DNA from: Enterobacter sp. RHBSTW-00175
GTDB lineage: Bacteria; Pseudomonadota; Gammaproteobacteria; Enterobacterales; Enterobacteriaceae
DNA length: 64,000 bases
Direction: 5' to 3'
Assembly (NCBI RefSeq): GCF_013927005.1
Contig: NZ_CP055930.1
Coordinates: 5,208,001 to 5,272,000, forward strand
Shown here: positions 33,369 to 45,185 of the stretch, one piece after another
Numbering within the stretch: the stretch's first letter is position 1
How the letters are laid out: each line of letters begins with the position of its first letter
Made by a program: the position numbers and the translations under genes
The notes under the pieces: generated by a model
What the model was told of the DNA's origin: nothing
Seen by the model: the letters and a program-made list of their open reading frames with translations, nothing else
Database searches by the model: none

Positions 33369-33401
33369 ATTGTCGTCTTATTATCAAATGATATTGGGAA
33401 C

Positions 33402-33420
33402 GACAATTATTATCATTTGC
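33402..33420 (-). promoter_or_regulatory. Fur box upstream of the siderophore receptor
   Basis: The minus strand reads GCAAATGATAATAATTGTC, matching the classical 19-bp Fur consensus at 15 of 19 positions by eye. It lies 34-52 bp upstream of the receptor start, as expected for iron repression. Confidence 0.75.
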
Positions 33421-33445
33421 ATAAACAAATCAATACCATCAAAGA

Positions 33446-33474
33446 AAACGGCCCTCCGAAGAGAGCCGTTTTTC
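33446..33474 (-). terminator. Terminator of ymgE
   Basis: An imperfect stem AACGGC-CTC/GAG-GCCGTT with a short CGAA-containing loop is flanked by A and T runs. On the minus strand it lies 8 bp after the ymgE stop and is followed by TTTTC. Confidence 0.75.
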
Positions 33475-33481
33475 ACTGTTC

Positions 33482-33736
33482 TTATGCTCTTCTGAGTAAC
33501 CTGAACACGCCCAGTACCACGATGGCGCCCACCACGGCAACCAGGAAACTGTGCATATTAAAACCACTCACGCTACCTCCGAGGCCAAACATTGTTGCCA
33601 GCCAGCCACCAACAACTGCACCAACGACCCCGAGGACACAGGTCAGAATAAAGCCGCCACCATCACGCCCCGGCATGATAAGTTTGGCGATAGCGCCGGC
33701 AATAAGACCAAAGATAATCCAGGCGATGATACCCAT
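33482..33736 (-). CDS. ymgE: Transglycosylase-associated family membrane protein YmgE
   Basis: This 84-residue protein of the GlsB/YeaQ/YmgE family has three hydrophobic segments: MGIIAWIIFGLIAGAIAKLI, GFILTCVLGVVGAVVGGWLA and a C-terminal VAVVGAIVVLGVFRLLRR. Start ATG 33736 follows AGAGGG; an upstream in-frame start is unlikely. It is a small inner-membrane stress-associated protein of unknown mechanism. The position beside ycgR matches E. coli. Confidence 0.92.
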   Translation of the reverse strand: MGIIAWIIFGLIAGAIAKLIMPGRDGGGFILTCVLGVVGAVVGGWLATMFGLGGSVSGFNMHSFLVAVVGAIVVLGVFRLLRRA

Positions 33737-33876
33737 AGCAATGCCCTCTTGCAGGTTTAACGCATACGCAGAAAACCTTCTGCACATGTACTCTAATTAT
33801 AGGCTAAAGCCATAAAACCGATTTCATCTCACCGACTTAAATTGCTGGCGCACTGAAAAAAACTCACCGGTTTGTA

Positions 33877-33903
33877 TTAAGTTTCATTTCAGGCTGCCGA
33901 TAA
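33877..33903 (+). promoter_or_regulatory. Sigma-28 (FliA) promoter of ycgR
   Basis: TTAAGTTT (33877-33884), an 11-bp spacer and GCCGATAA (33896-33903) match the flagellar class 3 consensus in all but one position. It lies 39 bp before the ycgR start, tying the brake protein to flagellar gene expression. Confidence 0.85.
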
Positions 33904-33942
33904 CTCAAAGACAGTCTGTCACATATCGAGGAGCCATCTGGC

Positions 33943-34674
33943 GTGAGTAATTACAGTGAGCAGTTCCTGAAACAAAATCCGCTGGCTGTATTAGGGGTAT
34001 TACGCGATCTGCAAAAAGGCGAGGTGCCGCTGCGCATCAGTTGGGCAACAAATCAGTTTATTAGCAAAATCCTCGAAGCCTCGTCGGAGCGCCTGGTCAT
34101 CGATCTGGGTAGCCAGGAGTACGAAAACCGGGCGGCGCTTCGGGCAGAAAATATCTCGGTGATGGCTGAAACTCAGGGTGCAAAAGTAGAGTTTGTGCTG
34201 CCACGTCTGACACAGGGCGAATTCCAGGGTCTTCCTGCGTTTATCACGCCCTTGCCGACTAACCTGTGGTTTGTGCAACGCCGCGAATATTTTCGTATCA
34301 GCGCCCCGCTTCATCCTGCTTATTTTTGCAAGGCGCGAATGCCGGACAGGAAAGAGTTTCGCTTCCGCCTGTTTGATTTGTCGCTCGGCGGAATGGGTGC
34401 ATTAATGGATACGCCAAAACCCGACGGACTGGTCGAAGGGATGCGTTTCTCGCAAATTGAGCTGGATATGGGCGGCTGGGGGCGGTTCTATTTTGATGCT
34501 CAGCTGATTGCCATCAGCGAGCGCAAAGTGGTTGATAGCAAAAACGAAACCATCACCACCCCGCGTCTGAGCTTCCGTTTTCTTAATGTCGGGCCAGGTG
34601 CGGAGCGGGAACTTCAGCGCATTATCTTCTCGCTGGAACGCGAAGCACGGGAAAGAGCAAACAAAGTCCTGTGA
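33943..34674 (+). CDS. ycgR: Flagellar brake protein YcgR (PilZ domain)
   Basis: This c-di-GMP receptor slows the flagellar motor. The 243 residues have an N-terminal YcgR (PilZN) domain and a C-terminal PilZ domain with the ligand motif QRREYFR (Arg114 and Arg118) and DLSLGG (Asp145, Ser147, Gly150). Translation starts at GTG 33943, with GAGGAG nine bases upstream. The flagellar sigma-28 promoter in front shows coexpression with motility genes. It is convergent with emtA. Confidence 0.96.
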   Translation: MSNYSEQFLKQNPLAVLGVLRDLQKGEVPLRISWATNQFISKILEASSERLVIDLGSQEYENRAALRAENISVMAETQGAKVEFVLPRLTQGEFQGLPAFITPLPTNLWFVQRREYFRISAPLHPAYFCKARMPDRKEFRFRLFDLSLGGMGALMDTPKPDGLVEGMRFSQIELDMGGWGRFYFDAQLIAISERKVVDSKNETITTPRLSFRFLNVGPGAERELQRIIFSLEREARERANKVL

Positions 34675-34711
34675 CAGATGTCGGGCAGCAGAGCGCCGCC
34701 CGACGGCGGCA

Positions 34712-35323
34712 TTACATGGCATCCATCGCTTTCTGTACTTTCCAGATATAACGTGGAGCCTGTGGTGCCGGATGATTCTTCACCACATGCTCAAAGAACT
34801 CATCTTTATCCATTCCATTAATCTCGTCGATCGCTTCTTTACGATCCGAGGAGAATGTCCTGAGCAACGCGCCCGCACCGTTAACGTAAGAGACCACCAG
34901 CGCATATTGCATCACTTCTGGATCTTCAATGCCTTTCAGCACCCCGTGTTCCAGAATGCTCAGATACGCGGTCCCCATTGAGATATTACGTTCCGGGTTT
35001 TTCAGCTCGCTGGTCGATGGCTGCCCGCTCCATCCCATATAGCGATAAACTTCTTTCCCGGCCGTAGAAGCCTTCAGCTGCATCAGCCCCACCGCGTTCG
35101 ATTTACTGACCAGGGTCGGATTACCGCCCGACTCCACCGCAATGATCGCCGTCACCAGACGCGGGCTCACGCCCCAGGCCTTTCCGGCTTGCTCGCTGAT
35201 TGGCATCCACTGCATTGCCCGTTTAACAGGCACTTCCGGGTTCCACGGCGGATTTTGGTAGTCATGTTTGGTACTACAGCCAGCAAGCAACACAATCAAA
35301 AAAGCAAACCATCTCAATTTCAC
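34712..35323 (-). CDS. emtA: Endo-type membrane-bound lytic transglycosylase A
   Basis: This outer-membrane lipoprotein cleaves peptidoglycan internally. The 203-residue precursor has a lipobox LLAGC with Cys16, and a family 1 transglycosylase fold with catalytic Glu64 in AVESGGNP, then [12 protein letters not shown] and SYVNGAG. Start is GTG 35323; the nearby ATG at 35328 is out of frame. Length and sequence match E. coli EmtA. Convergent with ycgR, separated by 37 bp with a small hairpin. Confidence 0.96.
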   Translation of the reverse strand: MKLRWFAFLIVLLAGCSTKHDYQNPPWNPEVPVKRAMQWMPISEQAGKAWGVSPRLVTAIIAVESGGNPTLVSKSNAVGLMQLKASTAGKEVYRYMGWSGQPSTSELKNPERNISMGTAYLSILEHGVLKGIEDPEVMQYALVVSYVNGAGALLRTFSSDRKEAIDEINGMDKDEFFEHVVKNHPAPQAPRYIWKVQKAMDAM

Positions 35324-35431
35324 GTCATCTATCCTTATAGCCGGTCATCGCAGTCACACTGCCTCTTGAAGCCGGCAGCGTGTAAGCGGCATGATATAGA
35401 CAATTAGCTTCTCATTCAGCAAGGAATTGCC

Positions 35432-36346
35432 ATGTCTCAGTTTCATCTCATTGCACCGTCGGGCTACTGCATTAACCAGGAGGCGGCACAACGGGGCGTT
35501 CAGCGCTTACTGGGATCCGGCCATCAGGTAGAAAATCAGACGATTATCCCCCGCCGCGAGCAACGTTTTGCCGGAACGCAGGCGCAGAGGCTGAATGATA
35601 TCAACAGTCTGGTGAACCTGAAGGGTGAGAATAACATCGTGCTGGCGGTGCGAGGGGGATACGGTGCCAGCCGGTTGCTGGAAAGCATTGACTGGGCAGG
35701 GCTGGCAAAACGCCAGCAGCACGATCCCCTGCTGATTTGCGGCCACAGCGACTTCACGGTTATCCAGCTCGGGCTGCTGGCACTGCATAATGTGATTACC
35801 TTCAGCGGCCCGATGCTGGCCGGTAATTTTGGCGCACCAGAGCTTGATGCCTTTACCCAGGAGCATTTCTGGCGCGCCCTGCGTAACCCAACCTACAGCG
35901 TCGAGTGGCAAGGCGACGGGCCACACTGGGAATGTGAGGGGCTGCTGTGGGGCGGAAATCTGGCGATGCTGGTTTCGCTGATTGGCACGCCGTGGCTCCC
36001 TGATATTGATGACGGTATTCTGGTGCTTGAAGATATCAATGAACACCCGTTCCGGGTCGAGCGGATGTTACTTCAGCTTTATCATGCCGGTATTCTTGCG
36101 CGTCAGTCGGCTATCGTGCTGGGCAGTTTTAGCGGCTCCGCCCCGAATGAGTACGACGCGGGCTATTCTCTTGAAACGATGGTCGATTTTATCCGCTCCA
36201 GGCTGGATATTCCGGTGATAACCGGGCTGGCATTTGGTCATGAACAACAAACGGTGACCCTTCCTCTTGGCGCCCAGGCTTTCATGAAGCACGATAATTC
36301 AGGCAGTCGGTTAACAATAAGCGGCCATCCGGTCATAAAGGCATAA
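35432..36346 (+). CDS. ldcA: Murein tetrapeptide LD-carboxypeptidase
   Basis: This cytoplasmic enzyme trims the terminal D-Ala from recycled muropeptides. The 304 residues match E. coli LdcA in length; the serine nucleophile is Ser106 in CGHSDFT, with the acid in LEDINEHPF and histidine in GLAFGHEQQ. ATG 35432 has AAGGAA upstream. It is divergent from emtA, another peptidoglycan enzyme, over 108 bp, so the two may share control. Confidence 0.96.
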   Translation: MSQFHLIAPSGYCINQEAAQRGVQRLLGSGHQVENQTIIPRREQRFAGTQAQRLNDINSLVNLKGENNIVLAVRGGYGASRLLESIDWAGLAKRQQHDPLLICGHSDFTVIQLGLLALHNVITFSGPMLAGNFGAPELDAFTQEHFWRALRNPTYSVEWQGDGPHWECEGLLWGGNLAMLVSLIGTPWLPDIDDGILVLEDINEHPFRVERMLLQLYHAGILARQSAIVLGSFSGSAPNEYDAGYSLETMVDFIRSRLDIPVITGLAFGHEQQTVTLPLGAQAFMKHDNSGSRLTISGHPVIKA

Positions 36347-36375
36347 AAAAGCCGTTAAACCACCGCAATAAAACG

Positions 36376-36419
36376 CTGTATCTGTCGTTAATATGATAGG
36401 GTTTTAATAACAGATACAG
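36376..36419. promoter_or_regulatory. Spaced 10-bp inverted repeat around the likely cvrA promoter
   Basis: CTGTATCTGT (36376-36385) and ACAGATACAG (36410-36419) are exact complements separated by 24 bp. The interval contains TATGAT, a fair -10 element. The repeat lies 25 bp upstream of the cvrA start. It may be an operator pair or a leader hairpin. Confidence 0.5.
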
Positions 36420-36425
36420 TATTAA

Positions 36426-38177
<1,752 letters not shown>

Positions 38178-38186
38178 TGGGTTTGT

Positions 38187-38218
38187 GCCGGGTGGCGGCT
38201 TCGCCTTACCCGGCCTAC
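38187..38218. repeat. REP palindrome
   Basis: GCCGGGT/ACCCGGC arms around GGCGGCTTCGCCTT followed by CTACAA, a standard REP sequence between the convergent cvrA and dadX genes. Confidence 0.85.
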
Positions 38219-38236
38219 AACTTAACAAAAAAAATG

Positions 38237-39307
38237 TTACACCGTCACAACAGGCACTCTCGGTGCCAGCGCGCACATCAGTTCATACCCGATAGTCCCC
38301 GCCGCAGCGGCCACATCATCGATTTTAATCTCATTCCCCCACAACTCGACGGGCGACCCAATGCCCGCCTGCGGACACGGTGTTAAATCAACCGCCAGCA
38401 TGTCCATCGAAACGGTTCCCACCGTACCGGTACGAACGCCATCAACCCATACCGGCGTGCCCGTTGGCGCGACGCGTGGATAGCCGTCAGCATAACCGCC
38501 TGCCACAATCCCGATACGTTGCTCACCTGTTGCGCGGTAGCGGCTGCCGTAACCGACGGTATCCCCTGCTTTCAGGGTCTGGACGCCAATGATTTCACTG
38601 CGCAGGGTCATCACCGGTTTCAGGCCACTGTTGGCAATATCCTGCCACTGGCCCGACGGAGAAGCGCCGTACAGAATAATTCCCGGACGCACCCAGTTAT
38701 AGTGGGCTTCAGGGTGCCAGAGCGTGGCCGCTGAATTGGAAAGCGAACGGGGGCAATCCAGACCTTCGGCAGCTTGCCCGATACGCGTCATGGCATCGGC
38801 AATACCATCAGGTTTTTCTGCATCAGCGAAATGTGCCATTAACGTCATTTCACCCACATTTTGCAGGGCGCGGAGCTGCTGCCAGACCGTATGCACGCGC
38901 TCAGGCTGGAAGCCCAGGCGGTTCATGCCGCTGTTCATTTTGACGTAGATATCCAGCGGAGCATGTAATTTCGCATTTTGCAGTGCTTTGATTTGCCAGT
39001 TACTGTGCACGCTGGTTGTCAGACGATACTTATCCAGCAGCGGCAGATCGTCGGCGTGGAAGAACCCTTCCAGCAGCAGTATCGGCCCTTTCCAGCCGCG
39101 CTCACGCAGTAAAATGGCTTCTTCCAGATTCAGTAAGGCAAAACCATCCGTGCTGCTGAGCGCGCTCCAGATGCGATCAATACCGTGGCCGTAGGCGTTA
39201 GCTTTGACGACCGACCATACACGCGAGCCTGGCGCTGCACGACGAACAATCTGGAGGTTATCCTTCAGCGCCTTCAGATCCAGCTGAGCCAGAATAGGAC
39301 GGGACAT
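38237..39307 (-). CDS. dadX: Catabolic alanine racemase
   Basis: This PLP enzyme converts L-alanine to D-alanine for degradation by DadA. The 356 residues include the PLP lysine Lys35 in [10 protein letters not shown] and the second-base region [13 protein letters not shown] 39307 follows a GGAG sequence. It lies 12 bp after dadA on the same strand, the known dadAX operon, which is induced by alanine and under Lrp and CRP control in E. coli. Confidence 0.96.
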   Translation of the reverse strand: MSRPILAQLDLKALKDNLQIVRRAAPGSRVWSVVKANAYGHGIDRIWSALSSTDGFALLNLEEAILLRERGWKGPILLLEGFFHADDLPLLDKYRLTTSVHSNWQIKALQNAKLHAPLDIYVKMNSGMNRLGFQPERVHTVWQQLRALQNVGEMTLMAHFADAEKPDGIADAMTRIGQAAEGLDCPRSLSNSAATLWHPEAHYNWVRPGIILYGASPSGQWQDIANSGLKPVMTLRSEIIGVQTLKAGDTVGYGSRYRATGEQRIGIVAGGYADGYPRVAPTGTPVWVDGVRTGTVGTVSMDMLAVDLTPCPQAGIGSPVELWGNEIKIDDVAAAAGTIGYELMCALAPRVPVVTV

Positions 39308-39319
39308 GACAACTCCTTG

Positions 39320-40618
39320 TTAATTATGCGCGCCGTGCAGGTGCTGTGGGCGCGATGGGGTAAATCCCGATTGATAACGCGCGGCACTTAAATCGTCAAA
39401 CGGAATCGCCGGTGTACGCCCGGAAATCAGGTCGCTCAACAGCTGGCCTGAGCCGCAGGCCATCGTCCAGCCCAGCGTACCGTGGCCCGTGTTGGTCCAC
39501 AGATTTTTAAACGGTGTACGCCCAACAATAGGCGTGCCATCTGGCGTCATAGGGCGCAGCCCGGTCCAGAATGTCGCCTGCTCAACAAAGCCGCCGCGCG
39601 GGAACAGATCGCCCACCACCATCTCCAGCGTTTCACGACGCGGCTGTAACAGCTCGGTGTTAAAGCCCACGATTTCGGCCATACCGCCCACGCGAATACG
39701 GTTGTCAAAACGGGTGATCGCAATCTTGTAGGTTTCATCAAGAATAGTGGAGACCGGCGCGCCGCTTTCCTCTTTTACCGGAATGGTCAGTGAGTAGCCT
39801 TTCAGCGGATAAACCGGAATATCAAGAATGCCTTTCAGCATCGCCGTGGAGTACGAGCCAAACGCCATGACGTAAGCATCGGCTTTAATCACTTCGTCAC
39901 CACACTTCACGCCGTAGATGTTTTCACCTTCCGACAGCAACTTATCGACGGAGGTGTTAAAGCGGAATTTCACCCCTGCCTGTTCGCACATCGCTGCCAG
40001 ACGCTGAGTAAACAGCTGGCAGTCGCCGGTTTCATCATTTGGTAAACGCAGCCCGCCGGTCAGCTTGTGTGCTACTTCCGCCAGCGCCGGTTCAACCTGC
40101 GCCAGCTGGCTGGCTTCCAGCAGCTGATACGGCACACCGGCGTCTTCAAGCACGGCGATATCCCGCGTGGCGTTTTCGTATTGCTGCGCGGTACGGAACA
40201 GCTGCAAGGTGCCGCCCTGACGCCCTTCGTACTCAATGCCGGTAGAGGCACGCAGCGTTTTCAGACAGTCACGGCTGTATTCCGCGAGGCGAACCATGCG
40301 GCCTTTGTTTTCCATGTAATGGCGGGTGTCGCAGTTGCGCAGCATTTGCCACATCCACTTGAGCTGGAATTGCGAGCCATCAAGGCTGATAGCCAGCGGC
40401 GCATGGCGCTGGAACATCCATTTAATCGCCTTCAGCGGCACGCCCGGAGCGGCCCACGGTGCTGCATAGCCCGGAGATATCTGTCCGGCGTTTGCTGCAC
40501 TGGTTTCCAGTGCCGGGCCGGGTTCCCTGTCGATAACAGTAACGTCATGTCCCGCCTGACTTAAATACCAGGCGCTGGTTACACCAACGACACCACTTCC
40601 CAGTATGACAACACGCAT
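39320..40618 (-). CDS. dadA: D-amino acid dehydrogenase, small subunit
   Basis: This membrane-associated FAD enzyme oxidises D-alanine to pyruvate and ammonia, feeding the respiratory chain. The 432-residue length equals E. coli DadA. The FAD motif GSGVVG is at 7-12, and a C-terminal [16 protein letters not shown] closes the FAD site. ATG 40618 has GGAG upstream; an earlier in-frame codon is not supported. It is divergent from ycgB and first in dadAX. Confidence 0.97.
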   Translation of the reverse strand: MRVVILGSGVVGVTSAWYLSQAGHDVTVIDREPGPALETSAANAGQISPGYAAPWAAPGVPLKAIKWMFQRHAPLAISLDGSQFQLKWMWQMLRNCDTRHYMENKGRMVRLAEYSRDCLKTLRASTGIEYEGRQGGTLQLFRTAQQYENATRDIAVLEDAGVPYQLLEASQLAQVEPALAEVAHKLTGGLRLPNDETGDCQLFTQRLAAMCEQAGVKFRFNTSVDKLLSEGENIYGVKCGDEVIKADAYVMAFGSYSTAMLKGILDIPVYPLKGYSLTIPVKEESGAPVSTILDETYKIAITRFDNRIRVGGMAEIVGFNTELLQPRRETLEMVVGDLFPRGGFVEQATFWTGLRPMTPDGTPIVGRTPFKNLWTNTGHGTLGWTMACGSGQLLSDLISGRTPAIPFDDLSAARYQSGFTPSRPQHLHGAHN

Positions 40619-40940
40619 AGCCAACTCCATTATGTGCAAAAGAACAATCTTCTAATTACAGATTGATAACCTAGTTGAAAATATTATTCAACATACGACT
40701 TTTTTATGGTGACTTATCTCACACCTTCCCCTGTATACGGGGACAGGGCTTATTTGGGATCTCCTGCTGCGCGTTATTTTTAACCAGCATAAAATATTGC
40801 AGCCATCGCTTTTTTACCCGTTTCAAAAACGGGAAATCGCAAAGAAAAAATTTCTGCGCCAGCACGCTTTTGAATGCGTTGTTCTATGCTTGAAAAGAGG
40901 CTCTCCAGACAGAGAGAGCACCAACAACGAGGGCGCGCTA
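40619..40940. promoter_or_regulatory. Divergent dadA-ycgB control region
   Basis: These 322 bp hold both promoters. Near dadA lie two dyads, CAATCT/AGATTG (40645-40665) and a perfect GTTGAA/TTCAAC (40674-40692) with an AATATTA core, in the place where Lrp acts in E. coli. A third, CCCC/GGGG around TGTATAC (40728-40742), is nearer ycgB. No further gene is seen. Confidence 0.5.
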
Positions 40941-42473
40941 ATGGCTACTATTGATTCCATATCCAAGGACAGCACACGTCTGAGTGATGGGCCCGACTGG
41001 ACCTTTGAGTTGCTGGATGTCTACCTGGCCGAGATCGACCGGGTGGCAAAACTGTATCGCCTGGATACCTATCCCCATCAGATTGAGGTGATTACGTCCG
41101 AACAAATGATGGATGCCTACTCAAGCGTTGGGATGCCTATCAACTATCCGCACTGGTCGTTTGGTAAAAAATTCATCGAAACCGAGCGGTTGTACAAACA
41201 CGGCCAGCAAGGGCTGGCGTATGAAATCGTCATTAACTCCAACCCGTGTATTGCTTATCTGATGGAAGAGAACACCATTACCATGCAGGCGCTGGTCATG
41301 GCTCATGCCTGCTACGGGCATAACTCATTTTTCAAGAATAACTATCTTTTCCGCAGCTGGACGGATGCCAGCTCGATTGTCGATTATTTGATTTTCGCCC
41401 GTAAATACATCACCGAATGCGAAGAACGCTATGGGGTAGATGAAGTTGAGAAATTGCTCGACTCCTGCCACGCGCTGATGAACTACGGGGTAGATCGTTA
41501 TAAACGTCCGCAGAAGATCTCCTTACAGGAGGAGAAAGCCCGGCAGAAAAGCCGTGAAGAGTATCTGCAAAGCCAGGTGAATATGCTGTGGCGCACCCTG
41601 CCGAAACGTGAAGAAGAGAAAACGGTGACTGAGGCACGCCGTTATCCGTCTGAGCCGCAGGAGAACCTGCTCTACTTTATGGAGAAAAACGCCCCGCTGC
41701 TGGAGCCGTGGCAGCGTGAGATCCTGCGTATCGTGCGCAAGGTGAGCCAGTATTTCTATCCGCAAAAACAGACCCAGGTAATGAACGAAGGCTGGGCCAC
41801 TTTCTGGCACTACACCATCCTTAACCATCTGTACGATGAAGGGAAAGTCACCGAGCGGTTTATGATGGAATTCCTGCACAGCCACACTAACGTGGTGTTC
41901 CAGCCGCCGTACAACAGCCCGTGGTACAGCGGTATTAACCCGTATGCGCTCGGCTTCGCGATGTTCCAGGACATTAAACGTATTTGCCAGTCGCCAACGG
42001 AAGAAGACAAATACTGGTTCCCGGATATTGCCGGCTCTGACTGGCTGCAAACGCTGCATTTTGCGATGCGTGACTTTAAGGACGAAAGTTTTATCAGCCA
42101 GTTTATGTCGCCGAAGATCATGCGTGACTTCCGCTTCTTTACCGTGCTGGATGATGACCGGAATAATTATCTGGAAATTTCCGCTATCCATAACGAAGAG
42201 GGATACCGCGAGATCCGCTCGCGCCTCTCTTCCCAGTACAATCTGAGCAACCTCGAGCCAAACATCCAGGTGTGGAATGTGGATTTACGCGGAGACCGCT
42301 CGCTGACGCTGCGCTACATTCCGCATAACCGCGCGCCGCTGGATAAAGGCCGCAAAGAGGTGCTGAAACATGTGCATCGCCTGTGGGGCTTTGACGTGTT
42401 GCTGGAGCAGCAGAACGAAGACGGTAGCGTGGAGCTGCTGGAACGCTGCCCGACGCGGTTAAATACGTTGTAG
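40941..42473 (+). CDS. ycgB: SpoVR family protein YcgB
   Basis: This conserved cytoplasmic protein of the SpoVR family has 510 residues, the same as E. coli YcgB. Recognisable blocks are IEVITSEQMMDAYSSVGMPI, HACYGHNSFFKNN, MNEGWATFWHYTI and NPYALGFAMFQDIKR. The biochemical function is unknown; expression in E. coli depends on the stationary-phase sigma factor. ATG 40941 follows GAGGG. A bidirectional terminator separates it from fadR. Confidence 0.96.
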   Translation: MATIDSISKDSTRLSDGPDWTFELLDVYLAEIDRVAKLYRLDTYPHQIEVITSEQMMDAYSSVGMPINYPHWSFGKKFIETERLYKHGQQGLAYEIVINSNPCIAYLMEENTITMQALVMAHACYGHNSFFKNNYLFRSWTDASSIVDYLIFARKYITECEERYGVDEVEKLLDSCHALMNYGVDRYKRPQKISLQEEKARQKSREEYLQSQVNMLWRTLPKREEEKTVTEARRYPSEPQENLLYFMEKNAPLLEPWQREILRIVRKVSQYFYPQKQTQVMNEGWATFWHYTILNHLYDEGKVTERFMMEFLHSHTNVVFQPPYNSPWYSGINPYALGFAMFQDIKRICQSPTEEDKYWFPDIAGSDWLQTLHFAMRDFKDESFISQFMSPKIMRDFRFFTVLDDDRNNYLEISAIHNEEGYREIRSRLSSQYNLSNLEPNIQVWNVDLRGDRSLTLRYIPHNRAPLDKGRKEVLKHVHRLWGFDVLLEQQNEDGSVELLERCPTRLNTL

Positions 42474-42480
42474 TTTTTTT

Positions 42481-42550
42481 GCCGGGTGGCGGCTACGCCT
42501 TACCCGGCCTACGGGTTTTGTAGGCACGGTATGCGAAGCGCCACCGGGCG
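42481..42550. repeat. Pair of inverted REP sequences (BIME-like)
   Basis: A REP unit (GCCGGGTGGCGGCTACGCCT onward, 42481-42512) faces a second, opposite unit (GTATGCGAAGCGCCACCGGGC, roughly 42529-42549), separated by about 16 bp. This mosaic is typical of BIMEs between convergent genes. Confidence 0.8.
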
Positions 42551-42579
42551 AAAAAAACCTCTCAAGCGAGAGGTTTTTT
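42551..42579. terminator. Bidirectional terminator between ycgB and fadR
   Basis: CCTCTC (42558-42563) and GAGAGG (42568-42573) form a stem with loop AAGC, flanked by seven A on the left and six T on the right, so it can act in both directions. Confidence 0.88.
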
Positions 42580-42582
42580 ATT

Positions 42583-43302
42583 TTAGCGGCCCTGGATAAC
42601 CAGGTCGCCTGGCAGCGTTTTCTGCATCCGGTGCCAGATCTCGCCGGAGTCGTGACCATAGCGACGCACGGTTTCATAAACCTGATCGTGCTGACCCGAT
42701 GTGCACAGCTCGCTCAGCTTGTGATAGAACCCCAGTGCCAGGCTACGGGCTTCCGGGTTCGCAAAATAGTGACGACCAATGCGGGTGTACAGCCCTTTCA
42801 TGCCATTGAGGATCAGGCCATAAATCGGGTTACCAGATGCAAACGCCAGCCCACGGAATACGTTGTAATCGAGGGTGGCAAAGGCATCGGCATGATCTTC
42901 AACTGCTTTTGCGCTTTCCAGCACTTCCAGCGCGTTGTCCGGGTGCTGGCGGAACGCTGTACGGATAAAGATGGTGGCAATGTTGGTACGAACAGACAGC
43001 AGGTTATCAATCAGCTGTGGCACGCTTTCGTGATCAAGACGCGCGAGCGTTTCGAGAATATTCAGCCCGGACGTTTCCCAGAAGTTGTTTACTTTTGTTG
43101 GCTTGCCGTGCTGAATCGTCAACCAGCCATCACGCGCCAGTCGCTGAAGAACTTCTCGCAACGTGGTACGGGTGACACCAATCAGTTCAGAGAGTTCGCG
43201 TTCAGCAGGAAGAATTGATCCCGCAGGGAAACGATTATTCCAGATGCTTTCAATGATGTACTCTTCCGCGAAACCCGCCGGGCTCTGCGCCTTAATGACC
43301 AT
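42583..43302 (-). CDS. fadR: Fatty acid metabolism regulator FadR
   Basis: This GntR-family regulator represses fatty-acid degradation and activates unsaturated fatty-acid synthesis; long-chain acyl-CoA releases it from DNA. The 239-residue length equals E. coli FadR. The N-terminal winged helix includes [20 protein letters not shown], followed by an alpha-helical acyl-CoA domain. ATG 43302 is chosen because it begins [16 protein letters not shown], as in E. coli. A matching operator occurs at fadD in this window. Confidence 0.97.
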   Translation of the reverse strand: MVIKAQSPAGFAEEYIIESIWNNRFPAGSILPAERELSELIGVTRTTLREVLQRLARDGWLTIQHGKPTKVNNFWETSGLNILETLARLDHESVPQLIDNLLSVRTNIATIFIRTAFRQHPDNALEVLESAKAVEDHADAFATLDYNVFRGLAFASGNPIYGLILNGMKGLYTRIGRHYFANPEARSLALGFYHKLSELCTSGQHDQVYETVRRYGHDSGEIWHRMQKTLPGDLVIQGR

Positions 43303-43503
43303 AGTGAGATTTCCATTACACAGCTTTAGCAAATTGGACTCATCATACCAGAGGCCAGAAGCGGCAGGTAGCGCAGCAGCAAGAGAAAAGAGGGATCACC
43401 GTTTCATTTTTGTGAAATTTACAATACTGCCTTGTTGTCCTCCCGGGCGCTAATTTTGCGTATACTGATGTTTTAGCTGTCTTGACGGGGAAGGACGTCT
43501 GTC

Positions 43504-45042
43504 GTGGAAATTTCATTTGGTCGCGCACTGTGGCGCAATTTTTTAGGCCAGTCACCTGACTGGTACAAACTCACTCTGTTGGTATTTCTGGTTGTTAATC
43601 CGATCATTTTTATCGTCAGTCCCTTTTATGCCGGGTGGCTGCTGGTTGCAGAGTTCATCTTTACCCTGGCAATGGCGCTGAAATGCTATCCATTATTGCC
43701 TGGCGGCTTGCTGGCATTTGAAGCTGTTGTCATCGGTATGACCAGTGCCGAACATGTGAAAGAAGAGCTGGCATCGAATCTTGAAGTGCTTCTGCTGCTG
43801 ATGTTTATGGTGGCTGGCATCTATTTTATGAAGCAGCTTCTGCTATTTATTTTCACGCGCCTGCTGTTAAGCATTCCTTCGAAAACGCTGCTGTCGCTCT
43901 CCTTCTGCCTTGCCGCAGCCTTCTTGTCTGCGTTTCTCGATGCCCTAACCGTGGTCGCGGTGGTGATAAGCGTGGCGGTCGGGTTTTACGGCATTTATCA
44001 CCGTGTTGCTTCATCACGCCAGGGCGATGACCTGCAGGACGACAGCCACATCGACGCGCATAATCGTGTTGTGCTGGAGCAGTTCCGCGCATTCCTGCGC
44101 AGCCTGATGATGCACGCGGGTGTCGGTACCGCGTTGGGCGGGGTGATGACCATGGTCGGCGAACCGCAAAACCTGATTATCGCTAAAGCCGCAGGCTGGC
44201 ATTTCGGCGAGTTCTTTCTGCGCATGGCGTCTGTCAGCGTACCGGTGCTTATCTGCGGTTTGGTCACCTGCATTCTGGTCGAGAAATTCAGCGTCTTTGG
44301 TTACGGCGCAAAACTCCCGGAGCCGGTACTCCTGGAGTTACGAAAATTTGACCAACAGAGTCGCAGCCAGCGCACCCGACAGGAAACATTGCGCCTGATA
44401 GCCCAGGGAATTATCGGCCTCTGGCTTATCGCCGCGCTGGCGTTCCATCTCGCGGAAGTAGGCTTAATCGGCCTGTCGGTGATTATTCTGGCCACGTCAT
44501 TTACCGGCGTTACAGACGAACATGCTATAGGCAAAGCCTTTACCGAAGCTCTTCCGTTTACCGCATTGCTGGCGGTATTTTTCGCGGTTGTGGCGGTCAT
44601 TATTGACCAGCAGCTGTTCACGCCGATCATCGCTTTCGTACTCCAGGCCGCCCCTGATTCACAGCTGACGCTCTTCTACCTGTTTAATGGCCTGTTATCG
44701 TCTATTTCGGATAACGTCTTTGTCGGTACCGTCTATATCAATGAGGCAAAAGCCGCGATGGAGCATGGGGCTATCAGCGCCGGGCAGTTTGAACTGCTTG
44801 CGGTCGCCATTAATACCGGGACGAACCTACCTTCCGTTGCTACACCAAACGGACAGGCGGCCTTTTTATTCCTGCTGACGTCTGCCCTCGCCCCACTCAT
44901 ACGACTTTCTTATGGAAGAATGGTATGGATGGCGCTGCCGTACACGATGGTGCTGACGCTCGTGGGATTGCTTTGCGTCAAAATTACCCTCATTCCCTAT
45001 ACGCACTGGTTGCTACAAGCAGGTATACTTGCGGCGCAGTAA
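43504..45042 (+). CDS. nhaB: Na+/H+ antiporter NhaB
   Basis: This inner-membrane electrogenic antiporter exports sodium. The 512 residues have about 12 membrane segments; [20 protein letters not shown] and [17 protein letters not shown] are characteristic. Start is GTG 43504 giving [20 protein letters not shown], as in E. coli. It is divergent from fadR over 201 bp. A UUCG-loop terminator follows. Confidence 0.96.
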   Translation: MEISFGRALWRNFLGQSPDWYKLTLLVFLVVNPIIFIVSPFYAGWLLVAEFIFTLAMALKCYPLLPGGLLAFEAVVIGMTSAEHVKEELASNLEVLLLLMFMVAGIYFMKQLLLFIFTRLLLSIPSKTLLSLSFCLAAAFLSAFLDALTVVAVVISVAVGFYGIYHRVASSRQGDDLQDDSHIDAHNRVVLEQFRAFLRSLMMHAGVGTALGGVMTMVGEPQNLIIAKAAGWHFGEFFLRMASVSVPVLICGLVTCILVEKFSVFGYGAKLPEPVLLELRKFDQQSRSQRTRQETLRLIAQGIIGLWLIAALAFHLAEVGLIGLSVIILATSFTGVTDEHAIGKAFTEALPFTALLAVFFAVVAVIIDQQLFTPIIAFVLQAAPDSQLTLFYLFNGLLSSISDNVFVGTVYINEAKAAMEHGAISAGQFELLAVAINTGTNLPSVATPNGQAAFLFLLTSALAPLIRLSYGRMVWMALPYTMVLTLVGLLCVKITLIPYTHWLLQAGILAAQ

Positions 45043-45053
45043 GTCAGGCATAT

Positions 45054-45081
45054 CGGGCAGTTCGCTGCCCGTTTGCGTTTT
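45054..45081 (+). terminator. Terminator of nhaB
   Basis: CGGGCAG (45054-45060), TTCG loop and CTGCCCG (45065-45071), then TTTGCGTTTT. The UUCG tetraloop stabilises a 7-bp stem 11 bp after the nhaB stop. Confidence 0.78.
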
Positions 45082-45185
45082 CGCATGATAAACATCCGAT
45101 TACGCTTTAATTCGCAAGGCACAGGTGGCGCAGGAAATGAATTCGTTTACACTGCGCTTTCTAAGCATGTTCCAGGGAAATGATT

